Source: Dietzia sp. SLG310A2-38A2 (GTDB lineage: Bacteria > Actinomycetota > Actinomycetes > Mycobacteriales > Mycobacteriaceae). From it: 34,442 bases of DNA. The translations under genes were made by a program, and so were the position numbers. Position 1 is the first letter of the stretch. Every line of letters begins with the position of its first letter. The DNA is taken from the NCBI RefSeq assembly GCF_014145095.1, contig NZ_JAALDX010000056.1, positions 7,811 to 42,252 on the forward strand, in the 5' to 3' direction. The notes beneath the pieces are model-generated. The model was given only the letters and a program-made list of their open reading frames with translations, was not told the origin of the DNA and did not search any database. Positions 23,381 through 31,316 of this stretch are shown one piece after another.

Positions 23381-24235
23381 GTGACCTACCTCGTGACCGG
23401 CGCCGCCGGCAATCTCGGAGCCCTCGCCGTCGAAGCGCTGCTCGACCGGGGCGTCGCTCCCGGCGACATCGTCGCCACCGCCCGCGAGACCGACCGACTG
23501 AGTGGCGTCGCGGCACGTGGCGTGGTGACCCGCCGCCTCGACTACGACGACGCTCCCTCCGTGAACGCCGCGCTGGACGGTGTCGACCGGCTGCTGCTGG
23601 TCTCGTCCAGCGAGATCGGCCAGCGGGCTGCTCAGCATCGCACCGTAATCGAGGCCGCGGCCCGGCACAGTGTCGAGCTGGTCGCCTACACGAGCGTCCT
23701 CCGTGCCGACTCCACCTCGTTGGGTCTCGCCACCGAGCACGTGCAGACGGAGCAGACCCTCGCAGAGGTGGGGATCCCGCATGTCCTGCTGCGCAACGGT
23801 TGGTACCTCGAGAACTACACCGAACAGATCCCCACCCACCTGGCGCACGGCGTGCTCGGTGCGGCCGGATCGGGCCAGATCAGCGGCGCCACCCGCGCCG
23901 ACTACGCCGAGGCCGCCGCGGCCGCTCTGCTCGCCGACGACAGTGCCGGCAAGATATCTGAGCTGGCCGGCGACACGAGCTTCACGATGGCCGAGTACGC
24001 CGCGACACTGTCAGAGCTGGCCGGCCAGCCCGTGGCCTACACCGACCTGCCCCAGTCCGAGTACGCCGCAGCTCTGGCCGAAGCCGGCCTGCCGGCCCCC
24101 GTCGTCGAGACGCTCGCCGACATCGACCGGGCCGTCGCCGCCGGTGAGCTCCACGACGACTCCCGCTCCTTGAGCGCCCTCATCGGCCGTCCCACGACGA
24201 CACTCTCCGAGGCTGTCAAGGCCGCGCTGGCCTGA
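23381..24235 (+). CDS. NAD(P)-binding NmrA-like quinone reductase (QorB/Qor2-like)
   Basis: Atypical SDR of the NmrA/HSCARG branch related to E. coli QorB (YtfG). The N-terminal cofactor loop is TGAAGNLGALAVEALL (about 6-21), then LLVSSSEIGQR, VAYTSVLRAD (no catalytic YxxxK) and RNGWYLENY. Length 284 aa matches QorB. The GTG at 23381 follows CAGGAG. It is expected to reduce quinones with NADPH and protect against electrophiles. It is controlled by the divergent HxlR regulator and ends before a hairpin. Confidence 0.88.
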   Translation: MTYLVTGAAGNLGALAVEALLDRGVAPGDIVATARETDRLSGVAARGVVTRRLDYDDAPSVNAALDGVDRLLLVSSSEIGQRAAQHRTVIEAAARHSVELVAYTSVLRADSTSLGLATEHVQTEQTLAEVGIPHVLLRNGWYLENYTEQIPTHLAHGVLGAAGSGQISGATRADYAEAAAAALLADDSAGKISELAGDTSFTMAEYAATLSELAGQPVAYTDLPQSEYAAALAEAGLPAPVVETLADIDRAVAAGELHDDSRSLSALIGRPTTTLSEAVKAALA

Positions 24236-24250
24236 CTCGCCACCCTCCGC

Positions 24251-24285
24251 GGCCCGGGCCATCTGACCCCCAGCTGGTCCGGGCC
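24251..24285 (+). terminator. Intrinsic terminator after the quinone reductase gene
   Basis: An 11-bp stem (24251-24261 with 24275-24285, one G-T wobble) with a 13-nt loop, 15 nt after the stop. GC-rich, no T tract. Confidence 0.55.
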
Positions 24286-24331
24286 CCGGCGACGAACGAG
24301 GAGTGCTGTCTCCGAACGGTTATGCCGATTG

Positions 24332-24460
24332 TCACCCGCCGCCCGCCGCACGCGCGTCCGGCGCGATGGTGGCGGCCATCTGGTGCAGGCTTTCGCGAAG
24401 CGCCGGTGCTCCCGCGGCGACCATCATCTGCCCGAGCACGTACGTTGAACCCACCAGCCA
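24332..24460 (-). pseudogene. C-terminal fragment of a lost gene
   Basis: On the minus strand about 42 residues (WLVGSTYVLGQMMVAAGAP, continuing ALRESLHQMAATIAP) end at a stop at 24332. They read like a natural helical protein C terminus. Upstream the frame turns into low-quality translation antisense to the next gene, and no start codon fits. This looks like the tail of a gene cut off by a recombination or insertion event. The parent family was not recognised (a TetR-type C-terminal domain is one possibility). The 24236-24477 gap holds nothing else apart from the terminator. Confidence 0.4.
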
Positions 24461-24477
24461 GTGCGTTGAGGGGGAAC

Positions 24478-26094
24478 GTGGAGGAACACCTGGAGTCCAG
24501 CTACGGGTCGGGCGGTTATAGGCGGGTGATCCGATTCTTTCCCGATTATGGCCGCGACCACCCTCTGTGGGAGAGCGGGACCGACAAATACGCGATGGAC
24601 CCAGAGGACTACGGGTTATCGGAATCGCTTGCACGACGATTGGCCGAGTGGATGAAACACTGGGAGTCCAATGTCGTCCCGGAGACCGGGTGGAGATCCG
24701 CTGAGGCGGCCGAAGAATCCGAACGAATCGCGGACGCACTGGTCGCTGATCTGCGCGTCGAAGTGTCCGCCTTCGCTGAGGTACGCGACGAGCGGAAACG
24801 AGCGGTTCACTCCCCTGACTCCACACCTCACCGCAGCACCCGGGACCACACGATCTCGATGTTCGTCTCCAGCGCGGTATTCATGGACGGTTCACTACCG
24901 CAGCTCTACGTGGGTGGCGTCATCAGCGTCTCTCTCCTCTTTGATACAGACGTCGACCAGGCAACCGCCGGCGTTGATACCTTCCACGTCACAGTGCGCC
25001 CCGATTACGGGAAGACGCCGCTTCTCGACCAGGAGGGATCGTTGCAGTGGCCGTTCGTGGTCGTCGGTGACGGTTGGACCGCCCGGTGGCTCCACCACGC
25101 GCCGTTCTCCGGCCGAGTCCGGTTGCCCGGGCGACTGTCCCCTGACTTTGTCCACGCCATCCCCGGACACCCACAAACCACGACCGGCAGGGTTCGGCGC
25201 CTACAACTGGTCGAAGAACAGTACGAGAGCACAGCTAGCGGGCGGCAACGCGTCCCGGGCACAGAGCGGGTCAGCGACCTGGACACCGAGTCCGACCACC
25301 ATTGGCCCGAGTGGCGAATTCTCCCTGTCGACGAACCCTTCCATCCCACCGGGATGATCGTGGACCTCGATCTCGATGACGTCCCGGAAGCGACCGGCAG
25401 CTTCAATGCCGGGGCGATAGGCGTCCGCGGGACCGACGTGTGGGTCATGGACAAATCAAACCCCGTCCTCATCCATATCGACTCCGCTGATACGCCGCCA
25501 CGAGTCACCGAGTATCTCCTGCCGCTGACAATCGAACCTCCCACCACTCTGTGGACGCGCAGGGTCCACGCCGTCCGCGACGGATGCTGGATCGCCGCTC
25601 AGGACGAGATTGTTCGCTGCACCCGAAATGGTCTGGCCGAGCTGGCCTTGCGACGCGTCTCGACCGATGGCGGTGACGACACCGTCGAGCTCGACAGTCG
25701 TCTCTTCGTCCTCACTTATCCAGGATTGTTGACCCAGATGTCCGAGCGATACGGCGTACTGCGTGGGAGCCCCGACCCCTTCTCAGTTCGTGAAGTGATA
25801 GACGATGAGCTGCTTTCGGTCACCGACGAACCCACTATCACCCGAGTACGAGCACGCGCCCACGACGAGCGAGCCGACATCGCTACTACTCCAGAGGGCA
25901 CTCAATGGACGGCCGCCGGACGCGTCACCGTCAAACCTGCCAGCGGGATGAGTCACACGGTGGACCTGCACCCGCGGTCTCGGGGCCGAGTGGACTGGAT
26001 TCGCCCCGACGCACATTCCGGACAAGGTGTCGATGAGATCGCCATCGGATCCTTTGCTCCTCTTTCGGGAAGGTCATCCAACAGGAGCTCTTAG
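24478..26094 (+). CDS. Unknown protein, 538 aa
   Basis: Not recognised. The GTG start at 24478 has GAGGGGG just upstream; the open frame extends 52 residues further but only through low-complexity shadow. The N terminus is VEEHLESSYGSGGYRR, followed by VIRFFPDYGRDHPLW and an acidic, Trp-rich helical stretch (about 1-100), which looks like a small separate domain. The rest is beta-rich with repeated D/W/V patterns (TDVWVMDKSN, RDGCWIAAQDEIVRC, GTQWTAAGRV) at intervals that resemble blades of a beta-propeller. There is no signal peptide or membrane segment, so it is probably cytoplasmic. Base composition is visibly less GC-rich than in the catabolic cluster, and it starts directly after a gene fragment, so it was probably acquired. 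Confidence 0.75.
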   Translation: MEEHLESSYGSGGYRRVIRFFPDYGRDHPLWESGTDKYAMDPEDYGLSESLARRLAEWMKHWESNVVPETGWRSAEAAEESERIADALVADLRVEVSAFAEVRDERKRAVHSPDSTPHRSTRDHTISMFVSSAVFMDGSLPQLYVGGVISVSLLFDTDVDQATAGVDTFHVTVRPDYGKTPLLDQEGSLQWPFVVVGDGWTARWLHHAPFSGRVRLPGRLSPDFVHAIPGHPQTTTGRVRRLQLVEEQYESTASGRQRVPGTERVSDLDTESDHHWPEWRILPVDEPFHPTGMIVDLDLDDVPEATGSFNAGAIGVRGTDVWVMDKSNPVLIHIDSADTPPRVTEYLLPLTIEPPTTLWTRRVHAVRDGCWIAAQDEIVRCTRNGLAELALRRVSTDGGDDTVELDSRLFVLTYPGLLTQMSERYGVLRGSPDPFSVREVIDDELLSVTDEPTITRVRARAHDERADIATTPEGTQWTAAGRVTVKPASGMSHTVDLHPRSRGRVDWIRPDAHSGQGVDEIAIGSFAPLSGRSSNRSS

Positions 26095-26335
26095 AGCGCG
26101 GCTGGCAAAGAACTTGTCTACCCATAGGGCGGTTTCGTCAATCTGGTCTGTACAGCGATAGTCCGTGCTTCCCGGGGGAGACACGACTGGACCGGCCGGT
26201 CAGCGGGGCACACCCGTGGTGGCGGGTGACAGTTGCAATGCGGGCGGGAGGGGCCTCCTGCCGCGATGTGCAGCCTTGGACGCCAGGTTCACCTGGTCGA
26301 CTAGTGGCGTGGGCCGGAGAATGTGCGTCGCATCG
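26095..26335. other. 241-bp gap between convergent genes
   Basis: No gene seen. It contains an imperfect GC hairpin around 26240-26264 (GGGAGG/CCTCC core, tiny loop) that may end transcription from either side. Confidence 0.35.
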
Positions 26336-27271
26336 TCAGCTTTGGTAGACGCTCAGACTACGCAGACGGCTGACGGTTCTAGCGACATCTAGCGGTGGGA
26401 ACGCCGAGGCGGCCAGGTGGTCGGGTACTCCCGGGGAATGGATCGTCAATGGGGCATCGAGGTCGTACGCGACGTCAACGAGATTGGCCAGGCGCTGTCC
26501 GGGTTCGCGACTAATACACGCAGGATGTGGAACGTCGTGGATGACGAGAGGTCCCCCGTCAGCGAGAAGGTTCAGGTAGTCGCTGGTCGACCACGGGCGC
26601 TCACATAGCGCGACGAAGGTCGTCACTATCGCCCGCGTTCCCATCGGCTGTGGGAGGACAGGCAGGCTTCGGTTCCCCAGCCTGAATGAGGCGGTCGCTG
26701 CCTCGTGCGACATGGGCGGTAGCCATCTCCCCGCGGTGAAGCCATGCTCGCTGACGGTGGCGACGGTGCGATGATCGACGCCCTCATCGAGATCAATCAC
26801 CGCGAACCTGGACCGGATGAGATCTATGACAGGTTCGGCCGCAGCATGTAGGAGAGGATTAGGTAGTAGCTCGTCGGGCACATAGTTCGACGTAGCTACC
26901 ACTCGAACCCGATGGGAACACCACCAGGTCAGCGCACGATGTAGGTAGATCGCATCCGCGACATCGTGAACGTGAAACTCGTCGAAAAACACAGCACTAG
27001 CCCGACCTGTCAGCGCTCGTACCGTTGTGTCCAGGTCGCGCCCGTGTCTGGGCAGCTCAGCATGGACTGCGCGGAAGAACTCTGCACAGTGCCACCGCAC
27101 CGACTTAGGCACGCTCCTATGGACTGCGTCGAGCACTGTCGTCTTCCCACTGCCAGGGGGCCCGTAGACATACACGTCGCCGCGGCCGCCCATCGAATCC
27201 ATCACCGCGCACTGGCGTGCGGTGAGCCTGATAGCGCCAGCCGACCGGGCCTTCGCCGAAGCTGTCCACAT
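26336..27271 (-). CDS. AFG1/ZapE-like AAA+ ATPase (311 aa)
   Basis: P-loop ATPase of the AFG1/ZapE family: Walker A YGPPGSGKTT (about 36-45), Walker B with the family-specific FFDEFHVHDVADA (about 94-106), and the sensor-like VVATSNYVPDELLPNPLL (about 125-142). E. coli ZapE acts in division and AFG1 in mitochondrial quality control. Here the protein is shorter than ZapE (about 375 aa) and stands alone, convergent with the 538-aa gene and divergent from a TetR gene over 46 bp. Starting at ATG 27271 is reasonable, although no strong Shine-Dalgarno is seen. Its role in this organism is unknown. Confidence 0.82.
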   Translation of the reverse strand: MWTASAKARSAGAIRLTARQCAVMDSMGGRGDVYVYGPPGSGKTTVLDAVHRSVPKSVRWHCAEFFRAVHAELPRHGRDLDTTVRALTGRASAVFFDEFHVHDVADAIYLHRALTWWCSHRVRVVATSNYVPDELLPNPLLHAAAEPVIDLIRSRFAVIDLDEGVDHRTVATVSEHGFTAGRWLPPMSHEAATASFRLGNRSLPVLPQPMGTRAIVTTFVALCERPWSTSDYLNLLADGGPLVIHDVPHPACISREPGQRLANLVDVAYDLDAPLTIHSPGVPDHLAASAFPPLDVARTVSRLRSLSVYQS

Positions 27272-27317
27272 AGCCGAAACTCTAGCTTCCTAGAGGCTCC
27301 GGCGGTAGGCTGGACTC

Positions 27318-27821
27318 GTGCCCGAGCGACCATCCCGACGAGACCAGATCTGTCGTGCAGCTATCGCGCTAGCTGCACGGGGTGGAAGTCATGCCCTCAC
27401 CCACCAAGCAATTGACGCAGAGCTCGGCATAGCCAAAGGATCGACCTCGTACTACTACCGCACCCGCGCCGTCCTCATCGCGGGCGTTTCCGATTTCCTC
27501 GCTGCGCAGTCGCGAGCGGTGTTCCACCACCTCGTTGCCCGACACGCAGGAGAGAGCCCGGACACCGTGATCGACGCCTACCTTGCCGACCTTGCCGCCA
27601 CTCGGCGCGACCACGTTCGCGCACGCCTCGCCCTGATCCTGGACGCCGATTGCGGAGTCGAACAACGCACCGGGCTCGCTGAGTGCCTCTTCTCACTCGA
27701 AGAAGCAGTGACCCTTCTGCGCTCGCAAGCGCACCCGCAACCTGAAGTCGGCGCATCCGATCTACTTGACCGCCTCGAAGGCCACATTCTGCGCAACCTG
27801 ATACTCGCTGGCCCCGCATGA
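27318..27821 (+). CDS. TetR-family regulator (167 aa)
   Basis: The N-terminal HTH is recognisable (ICRAAIALAARGGSHALTHQ and LGIAKGSTSYYYRTRAVLI); YYYRTRAVL replaces the common YYHFxxKexL. The C-terminal domain is short. GTG 27318 is the first in-frame start after the divergent ATPase gene. Its stop overlaps the ATG of the methyltransferase gene (ATGA), so both are one operon. It may repress that operon and the divergent ATPase gene. Confidence 0.83.
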   Translation: MPERPSRRDQICRAAIALAARGGSHALTHQAIDAELGIAKGSTSYYYRTRAVLIAGVSDFLAAQSRAVFHHLVARHAGESPDTVIDAYLADLAATRRDHVRARLALILDADCGVEQRTGLAECLFSLEEAVTLLRSQAHPQPEVGASDLLDRLEGHILRNLILAGPA

Positions 27822-28441
27822 ACACGCAGTCACGCACACCACGCAACGCGGACACGGTGCACTCCGCCTACTCCGCCCGCGCACACGAGTACATCGACCT
27901 ACTCGGCAACATCGACACGACGGCACCCCAGGACCGGGCGCTGGTCACCCGCTGGGCTCGCGGCTGCACAGGTCGCGTAGTCGACGTCGGTTGCGGTCCC
28001 GGCCACTGGACTGCTTACCTCACCGACGCTGGCGTCACAGCCGAAGGAATCGACCCAGTTCCAGAGTTCGTAGACCACGCACAGCGCACCTACCCGCAGG
28101 TGCGGTTCCGTCAGGGAACTCTTGACGATCTGGGCGACCTGCCGGACCCCTTGGGCGGAGTCTTCTCCTGGTACTCACTGATCCATCTCGCCCCCGGAGA
28201 CGTGCCCGAGGCACTGGCGACGGTGCGCGCGTCACTAGCACCGGGAGGTCGCCTACTCCTTGCGTTCTTCGACGGTGACACAATCGAGGAGTTTCCCCAT
28301 GCTGTGGCGCCCGCCTACTTCTGGCCCCTGACCACGATGATCGACACCGTTCACCGTGCAGGGTTCACAGTCACCCATCGGGAGCATCGACACGATCCCG
28401 GTCATCGGCCCCACGCCGCGCTACTCGCCTACCGAGACTAG
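27818..28441 (+). CDS. Class I SAM-dependent methyltransferase (207 aa)
   Basis: Rossmann-fold methyltransferase: motif I VVDVGCGPGHWTAYL (about 54-68), the acidic residue in GIDPVPEFV, motif post-III LAPGGRLLLAFF. N-terminal helix SAYSARAHEYIDLLG is typical of small-molecule methylases of the Methyltransf_11/25 type. Translationally coupled to the TetR gene by a 4-nt overlap. The substrate is unknown; a resistance or detoxification role is often seen with coupled TetR genes, but cannot be shown here. Confidence 0.87.
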   Translation: MNTQSRTPRNADTVHSAYSARAHEYIDLLGNIDTTAPQDRALVTRWARGCTGRVVDVGCGPGHWTAYLTDAGVTAEGIDPVPEFVDHAQRTYPQVRFRQGTLDDLGDLPDPLGGVFSWYSLIHLAPGDVPEALATVRASLAPGGRLLLAFFDGDTIEEFPHAVAPAYFWPLTTMIDTVHRAGFTVTHREHRHDPGHRPHAALLAYRD

Positions 28442-28535
28442 GAGCCCAACGGTGTGCCGGGACTCGCCGTCGCCCTTGCGGATGAGAGTCGTGATGTGGT
28501 GGCCGTCATGGCGACCGAGGTGGAAAGCTGGACTC

Positions 28536-28970
28536 GTGGCTTCCGAGGACAGCTGCTACGCTCGCATGTTCCGGCGGCACGCTCATCCGGTAAGTGCATG
28601 GTCGAGACTATTGAGCGCACCGCTTCTGCTGATACCCCTGTGGACTCGCCTCTGGTGGTTGTACGTGCCGATCGGCGCGTGGTTTGCCATCAACCCCGTG
28701 ATGACGCCGCCGGCTCACAACATGTCGTCGTTTGCGACACGGGCAATCCTGGGCGAAGAGTCCTGGTCTCGGGACCCCAGGTCCGAACCGATGGTCCTGG
28801 CCCTGACTGGCATGGCCAGTACATCGCTCGTGTGCGCCATGGTGGCCAGCTATAAGCGCAGGAAGACCGGTGCGGTCGCCTGCACCGGGGTCTTCGTGAC
28901 GCTCACGTTGTGGCAATGGAGGCTGTGGGCGGACCGATTCTCGCGCGACACACGCCGGACTGACCACTGA
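28536..28970 (+). CDS. Small membrane protein, resembles the DUF6653 family (144 aa)
   Basis: Four hydrophobic stretches are visible: SAPLLLIPLWTRLWWLYVPI, IGAWFAINPVM, MVLALTGMASTSLVCAMVA and ACTGVFVTLTLWQW. These are preceded by a polar RHAHPVSAWSRL motif and followed by a basic tail. The order RHAxPxSxWxRL, Pro-rich loop, then ATRAILGE matches what I recall of DUF6653. The start is uncertain: GTG 28536 (VASEDSCYARMFRRH) is preferred because the VASEDSCYAR stretch reads as real protein. ATG 28566 is the alternative. The 94-bp gap to the methyltransferase gene shows no terminator. Function unknown. Confidence 0.65.
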   Translation: MASEDSCYARMFRRHAHPVSAWSRLLSAPLLLIPLWTRLWWLYVPIGAWFAINPVMTPPAHNMSSFATRAILGEESWSRDPRSEPMVLALTGMASTSLVCAMVASYKRRKTGAVACTGVFVTLTLWQWRLWADRFSRDTRRTDH

Positions 28971-29078
28971 TCCCCGTCGCTGTCCGGGTGGTGGCGCCGC
29001 GCCGCACGCCGGCCGGCCCGTGCGCTTGCCCAGCCATCCGGGGTCGCAGCCCTCCGCGGGCGCTATCGCTGCCGCGGC

Positions 29079-29408
29079 CTACCTCGGCACGTGCTGATTT
29101 GTTCGGGCGAGCACCTTGGCGAAACCTGCCAGGTACTCCCTGCTGCATCGCGCGGCCTGCTGTTCCACGAGCTCGTCGGCAAGCACCTTCGGCACCGAAG
29201 ATGAGTCGACGGCGAGGTGTTCGAGCGCCACAGCCGCGGCGACGGCCTGCCCTTCGTAGAAAGCCAGGTCGGGGAGGACCACCTCGAGGGCTCGCGACAG
29301 GTCGCCAGCAGCGCGCTCTTCGAGCATCGTGGTCACGGACGCCCGATACTGCTCGAAACGGTCCTGTGCCTCTTCGAGATCCCGTCGCAGGACAGATGGG
29401 TCAAGCAT
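29079..29408 (-). CDS. Hypothetical helical protein (109 aa)
   Basis: Not recognised. The protein is soluble and almost wholly alpha-helical, with heptad-like leucines (LRRDLEEAQDRFEQYRASV, then LEERAAGDLSRALEVVLPDL), suggesting a small coiled-coil or helical bundle. No signal or membrane segment. ATG 29408 overlaps by 8 nt a possible 26-codon frame upstream, which could couple translation. The gene stands alone. Confidence 0.6.
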   Translation of the reverse strand: MLDPSVLRRDLEEAQDRFEQYRASVTTMLEERAAGDLSRALEVVLPDLAFYEGQAVAAAVALEHLAVDSSSVPKVLADELVEQQAARCSREYLAGFAKVLARTNQHVPR

Positions 29409-29481
29409 CGGCGCGAGGGTCGGTGCCGGCAGTATTCACGAGCGCTCCGGTCGGGTGGTTGACGACCAACTCCAGGTTCAC
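29401..29481 (-). CDS. Possible 26-aa small ORF coupled to the 109-aa gene
   Basis: GTG 29481 to TGA 29401 encodes VNLELVVNHPTGALV and 11 more residues. Its end overlaps the start of the 109-aa gene by 8 nt. No strong ribosome-binding site is seen. It may be a leader ORF, or the original N terminus now out of frame. Confidence 0.3.
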   Translation of the reverse strand: MNLELVVNHPTGALVNTAGTDPRADA

Positions 29482-29484
29482 ACT

Positions 29485-29509
29485 GTCACTCTAAGCCCCC
29501 TTGAGTGAC
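29485..29509. promoter_or_regulatory. Inverted repeat GTCACTC/GAGTGAC upstream of the small ORF
   Basis: Perfect 7-bp arms (29485-29491, 29503-29509) around an 11-bp C-rich spacer, directly upstream of the 26-codon frame. Possible operator or 5' hairpin. Confidence 0.35.
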
Positions 29510-29833
29510 GATGTTCGGGCCACCATCGCACTCATACTGCGTCAGACGAACCCGACCCGACGGGCGCTCCCTCGCCGTCGCTCACGTCGGTCTGTGCGGA
29601 ACTCTCGCGCGCGAGGACGTAGGCAATCAGCCCGCGGCAGTTCTCAACGGTGTCTCAACACGTCGAGGAGCAGGAGTTCCTGAGATCCGGTGTTAGCGAG
29701 CTAACACTCCATCTCGCCGGGCCCAGGGAACCGACTGGAGCTTTCCGCCAAGCTCCTCCAGGAAGGCGGTGCTCCGCCCTCTATCGAGGACTCAGCCCTA
29801 TCGAGCGATTCGTCGTCGAGTTCTCAGCGCCGG
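29510..29833. other. 324-bp non-coding stretch
   Basis: No convincing gene. Short frames here have no ribosome-binding site or protein-like composition. It contains the perfect palindrome at 29690-29707 and a nested GAGC-CCGCC...GGCGG-GCTC dyad at about 29740-29775. Confidence 0.5.
29690..29707. promoter_or_regulatory. Perfect palindrome GTGTTAGC-GA-GCTAACAC
   Basis: 8-bp perfect arms around a GA centre, in non-coding DNA 127 bp from the end of the CAP-domain gene. It looks like a regulator operator, but no gene start is close to it. Confidence 0.5.
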
Positions 29834-30391
29834 CTACCTCTCCGCCATCGGAGTAGCAAAGTGCTGGACGTAAAGATGAGCCTCGGGGAGGCCCTGGTAC
29901 GCAGCCGTCCGCAGGCAGACGCCCACCCGGGCGAATTCCGGGTTCAGGATGTTCTCCCTGTGGCCGGGACTCTGCATCCAGTTGGCGACCGGATCGGGTC
30001 CGCCCGTGCTTGAGTAAAATAGGTTCTCTGCAGCTGTGGAGTAATTGACACCGGCCTCACGGATGAATACGAACGGGTCGCCGGTGCCATCAGGCGCGTG
30101 GTGCCCCCAGTAGTCCCTCGCGATCATGTCGTCTGCTTTCGCGCAGGCACTGTCTCGGAGCTTCTCGCTGGCGTCCAGAGTCGGAATACCGTTCTCGCTC
30201 CGTTGCACGTTCGTCTGCTCTTCTACCGGCGACGGATCTGCCGGGGGTTCGACCTCAGCCTGGCGCCCCGAGTCAACCGACGGGAGTCCCCGATTCACCG
30301 CGGCATCCCACTCTGCGCAGCCGCTCACCACCATCGAGGCAACCAGAAGTAGCGGAGCTGCCGCGACCTTTACGACTGTCCCATTCTTCAT
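29834..30391 (-). CDS. CAP-domain (SCP/PR-1-like) lipoprotein (185 aa)
   Basis: Exported lipoprotein: MKNGTVVKVAAAPLLLVASM then VVSGCAEW, with the lipobox cysteine at about residue 25. A Pro/Glu-rich linker (ADPSPVEEQ) leads to a C-terminal CAP domain, recognised by ASEKLRDSACAKADDMIARD, GVNYSTAAENLFY and WMQSPGHRENILNPEFARVGV, which holds the His and Glu of the CAP cavity. Bacterial CAP proteins act outside the cell, with largely unknown roles. ATG 30391 gives a clean signal peptide; the longer frame adds a polar N terminus that would bury it. Single gene downstream of two dyads. Confidence 0.88.
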   Translation of the reverse strand: MKNGTVVKVAAAPLLLVASMVVSGCAEWDAAVNRGLPSVDSGRQAEVEPPADPSPVEEQTNVQRSENGIPTLDASEKLRDSACAKADDMIARDYWGHHAPDGTGDPFVFIREAGVNYSTAAENLFYSSTGGPDPVANWMQSPGHRENILNPEFARVGVCLRTAAYQGLPEAHLYVQHFATPMAER

Positions 30392-30432
30392 CCTTATCAC
30401 CCGATCTGAATGTACCGAAGCGTATCGAGAGA

Positions 30433-30464
30433 GCGGTCCATGACCGCGTTGCACGACTCGTGCA
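30433..30464. promoter_or_regulatory. Two adjacent perfect dyads upstream of the CAP lipoprotein gene
   Basis: GCGGTC-CAT-GACCGC (30433-30447) and TGCACGA-C-TCGTGCA (30450-30464) stand 2 bp apart, 42 bp upstream of the lipoprotein start and 43 bp after the upstream gene's stop. They may be tandem operators or a terminator plus an operator. Confidence 0.45.
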
Positions 30465-30506
30465 GGTACCGCGCTTCGTTCTCGCTCGTGGGTCAGCCCT
30501 CCGCTG

Positions 30507-31307
30507 TCAGATGAAGGTGCCGGCCACCCAGGGAACGCCGATCAGGTGCGGCGCCCAGACCACGCAGTAGGCCAGAACCACCGTGACGGCGGTAAAGGCA
30601 ACGGCCAACAGTTTGTCGATGCCAGCGCCTGCGCGGATTCGCAGCGGCCCCGGCAGGCGGAAGTTCCACCATCGCTTGCCTCCGATACTGACGACGCCGC
30701 CGAGTAGAGGCACGCCCCGCTTGGTGAGCATGTCGCCGAGGATGTGCACCAGCACGCCCGTTGTGACGGCTGCGCCGAGCGCTGCGCTGCCAGCCGAGGC
30801 TGGCAGCGCGAACCACACTGCTACCGCAAGCGCCAGCGAGAGTCCGGTGACGTAGACCCAATCCTGCTTCTTGGCCCAGTTCGGTGCCAGGCCGCGGATG
30901 GCCAGGCCGAGCATGAAGAACAGCACCCCGATAGCGCTGTTCTTGCCGTACGCCGAGACGAGGGCAGCGGTGCCGGCACCCGCAAGAAGCGCGAACCACA
31001 GCGTGTGGGTCGCGGTGCGGTGCCCGTTGTTGATCCGGGCGTCCTTGCGAGTCATCGTCAGGTCGTAGATGGTCTTTGAGACGCTCTCAGTGATGTGAGC
31101 GAGGGCCTTCGAGGCCAGCCCGAAGCTGCGAGCGAGCGTGCTCTGCGGCGTATCGAGGTCCGGGAGAAGCGCCGCTCCGGCGGTGACCCCGGCGAACACG
31201 AACACCTCGGTCGCCGAGGTGGCCCCGCCCCATTCCACGGGGAGAAATGCCCCGATAGCCAGCCCCGCGCCGGCGCCGCTCATCGCGTGCGTAGGTCCCA
31301 TCACCAT
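30507..31307 (-). CDS. YdjM-like membrane-bound metal-dependent hydrolase (DUF457 family)
   Basis: Integral membrane protein of 266 aa. Family motifs: GPTHAMSGAGAGLAIG at the N terminus, LLPDLDTPQST with the conserved Asp pair, NGHRTATHT with metal-binding His residues, and LGDMLTKRGVPLLGG. Several hydrophobic helices alternate with these motifs (VLFFMLGLAIRGLAP, LALAVAVWFALPA, LLAVAFTAVTVVLAY). E. coli YdjM is LexA-controlled; no SOS box is seen here. ATG 31307 lies behind AAGG; a GTG at 31316 and an ATG at 31301 are alternatives. The biochemical substrate of the family is not established. Confidence 0.86.
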   Translation of the reverse strand: MVMGPTHAMSGAGAGLAIGAFLPVEWGGATSATEVFVFAGVTAGAALLPDLDTPQSTLARSFGLASKALAHITESVSKTIYDLTMTRKDARINNGHRTATHTLWFALLAGAGTAALVSAYGKNSAIGVLFFMLGLAIRGLAPNWAKKQDWVYVTGLSLALAVAVWFALPASAGSAALGAAVTTGVLVHILGDMLTKRGVPLLGGVVSIGGKRWWNFRLPGPLRIRAGAGIDKLLAVAFTAVTVVLAYCVVWAPHLIGVPWVAGTFI

Positions 31308-31316
31308 GTGCAGCAC

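Noticed and set aside
28988-29494. 168-codon plus-strand frame
   Set aside because: Arg/Pro-rich translation antisense to the 109-aa gene, without protein-like features.
29656-29856. 68-codon frame across the GTGTTAGC palindrome
   Set aside because: No ribosome-binding site, and it overlaps the end of the CAP gene; no hydrophobic core pattern.
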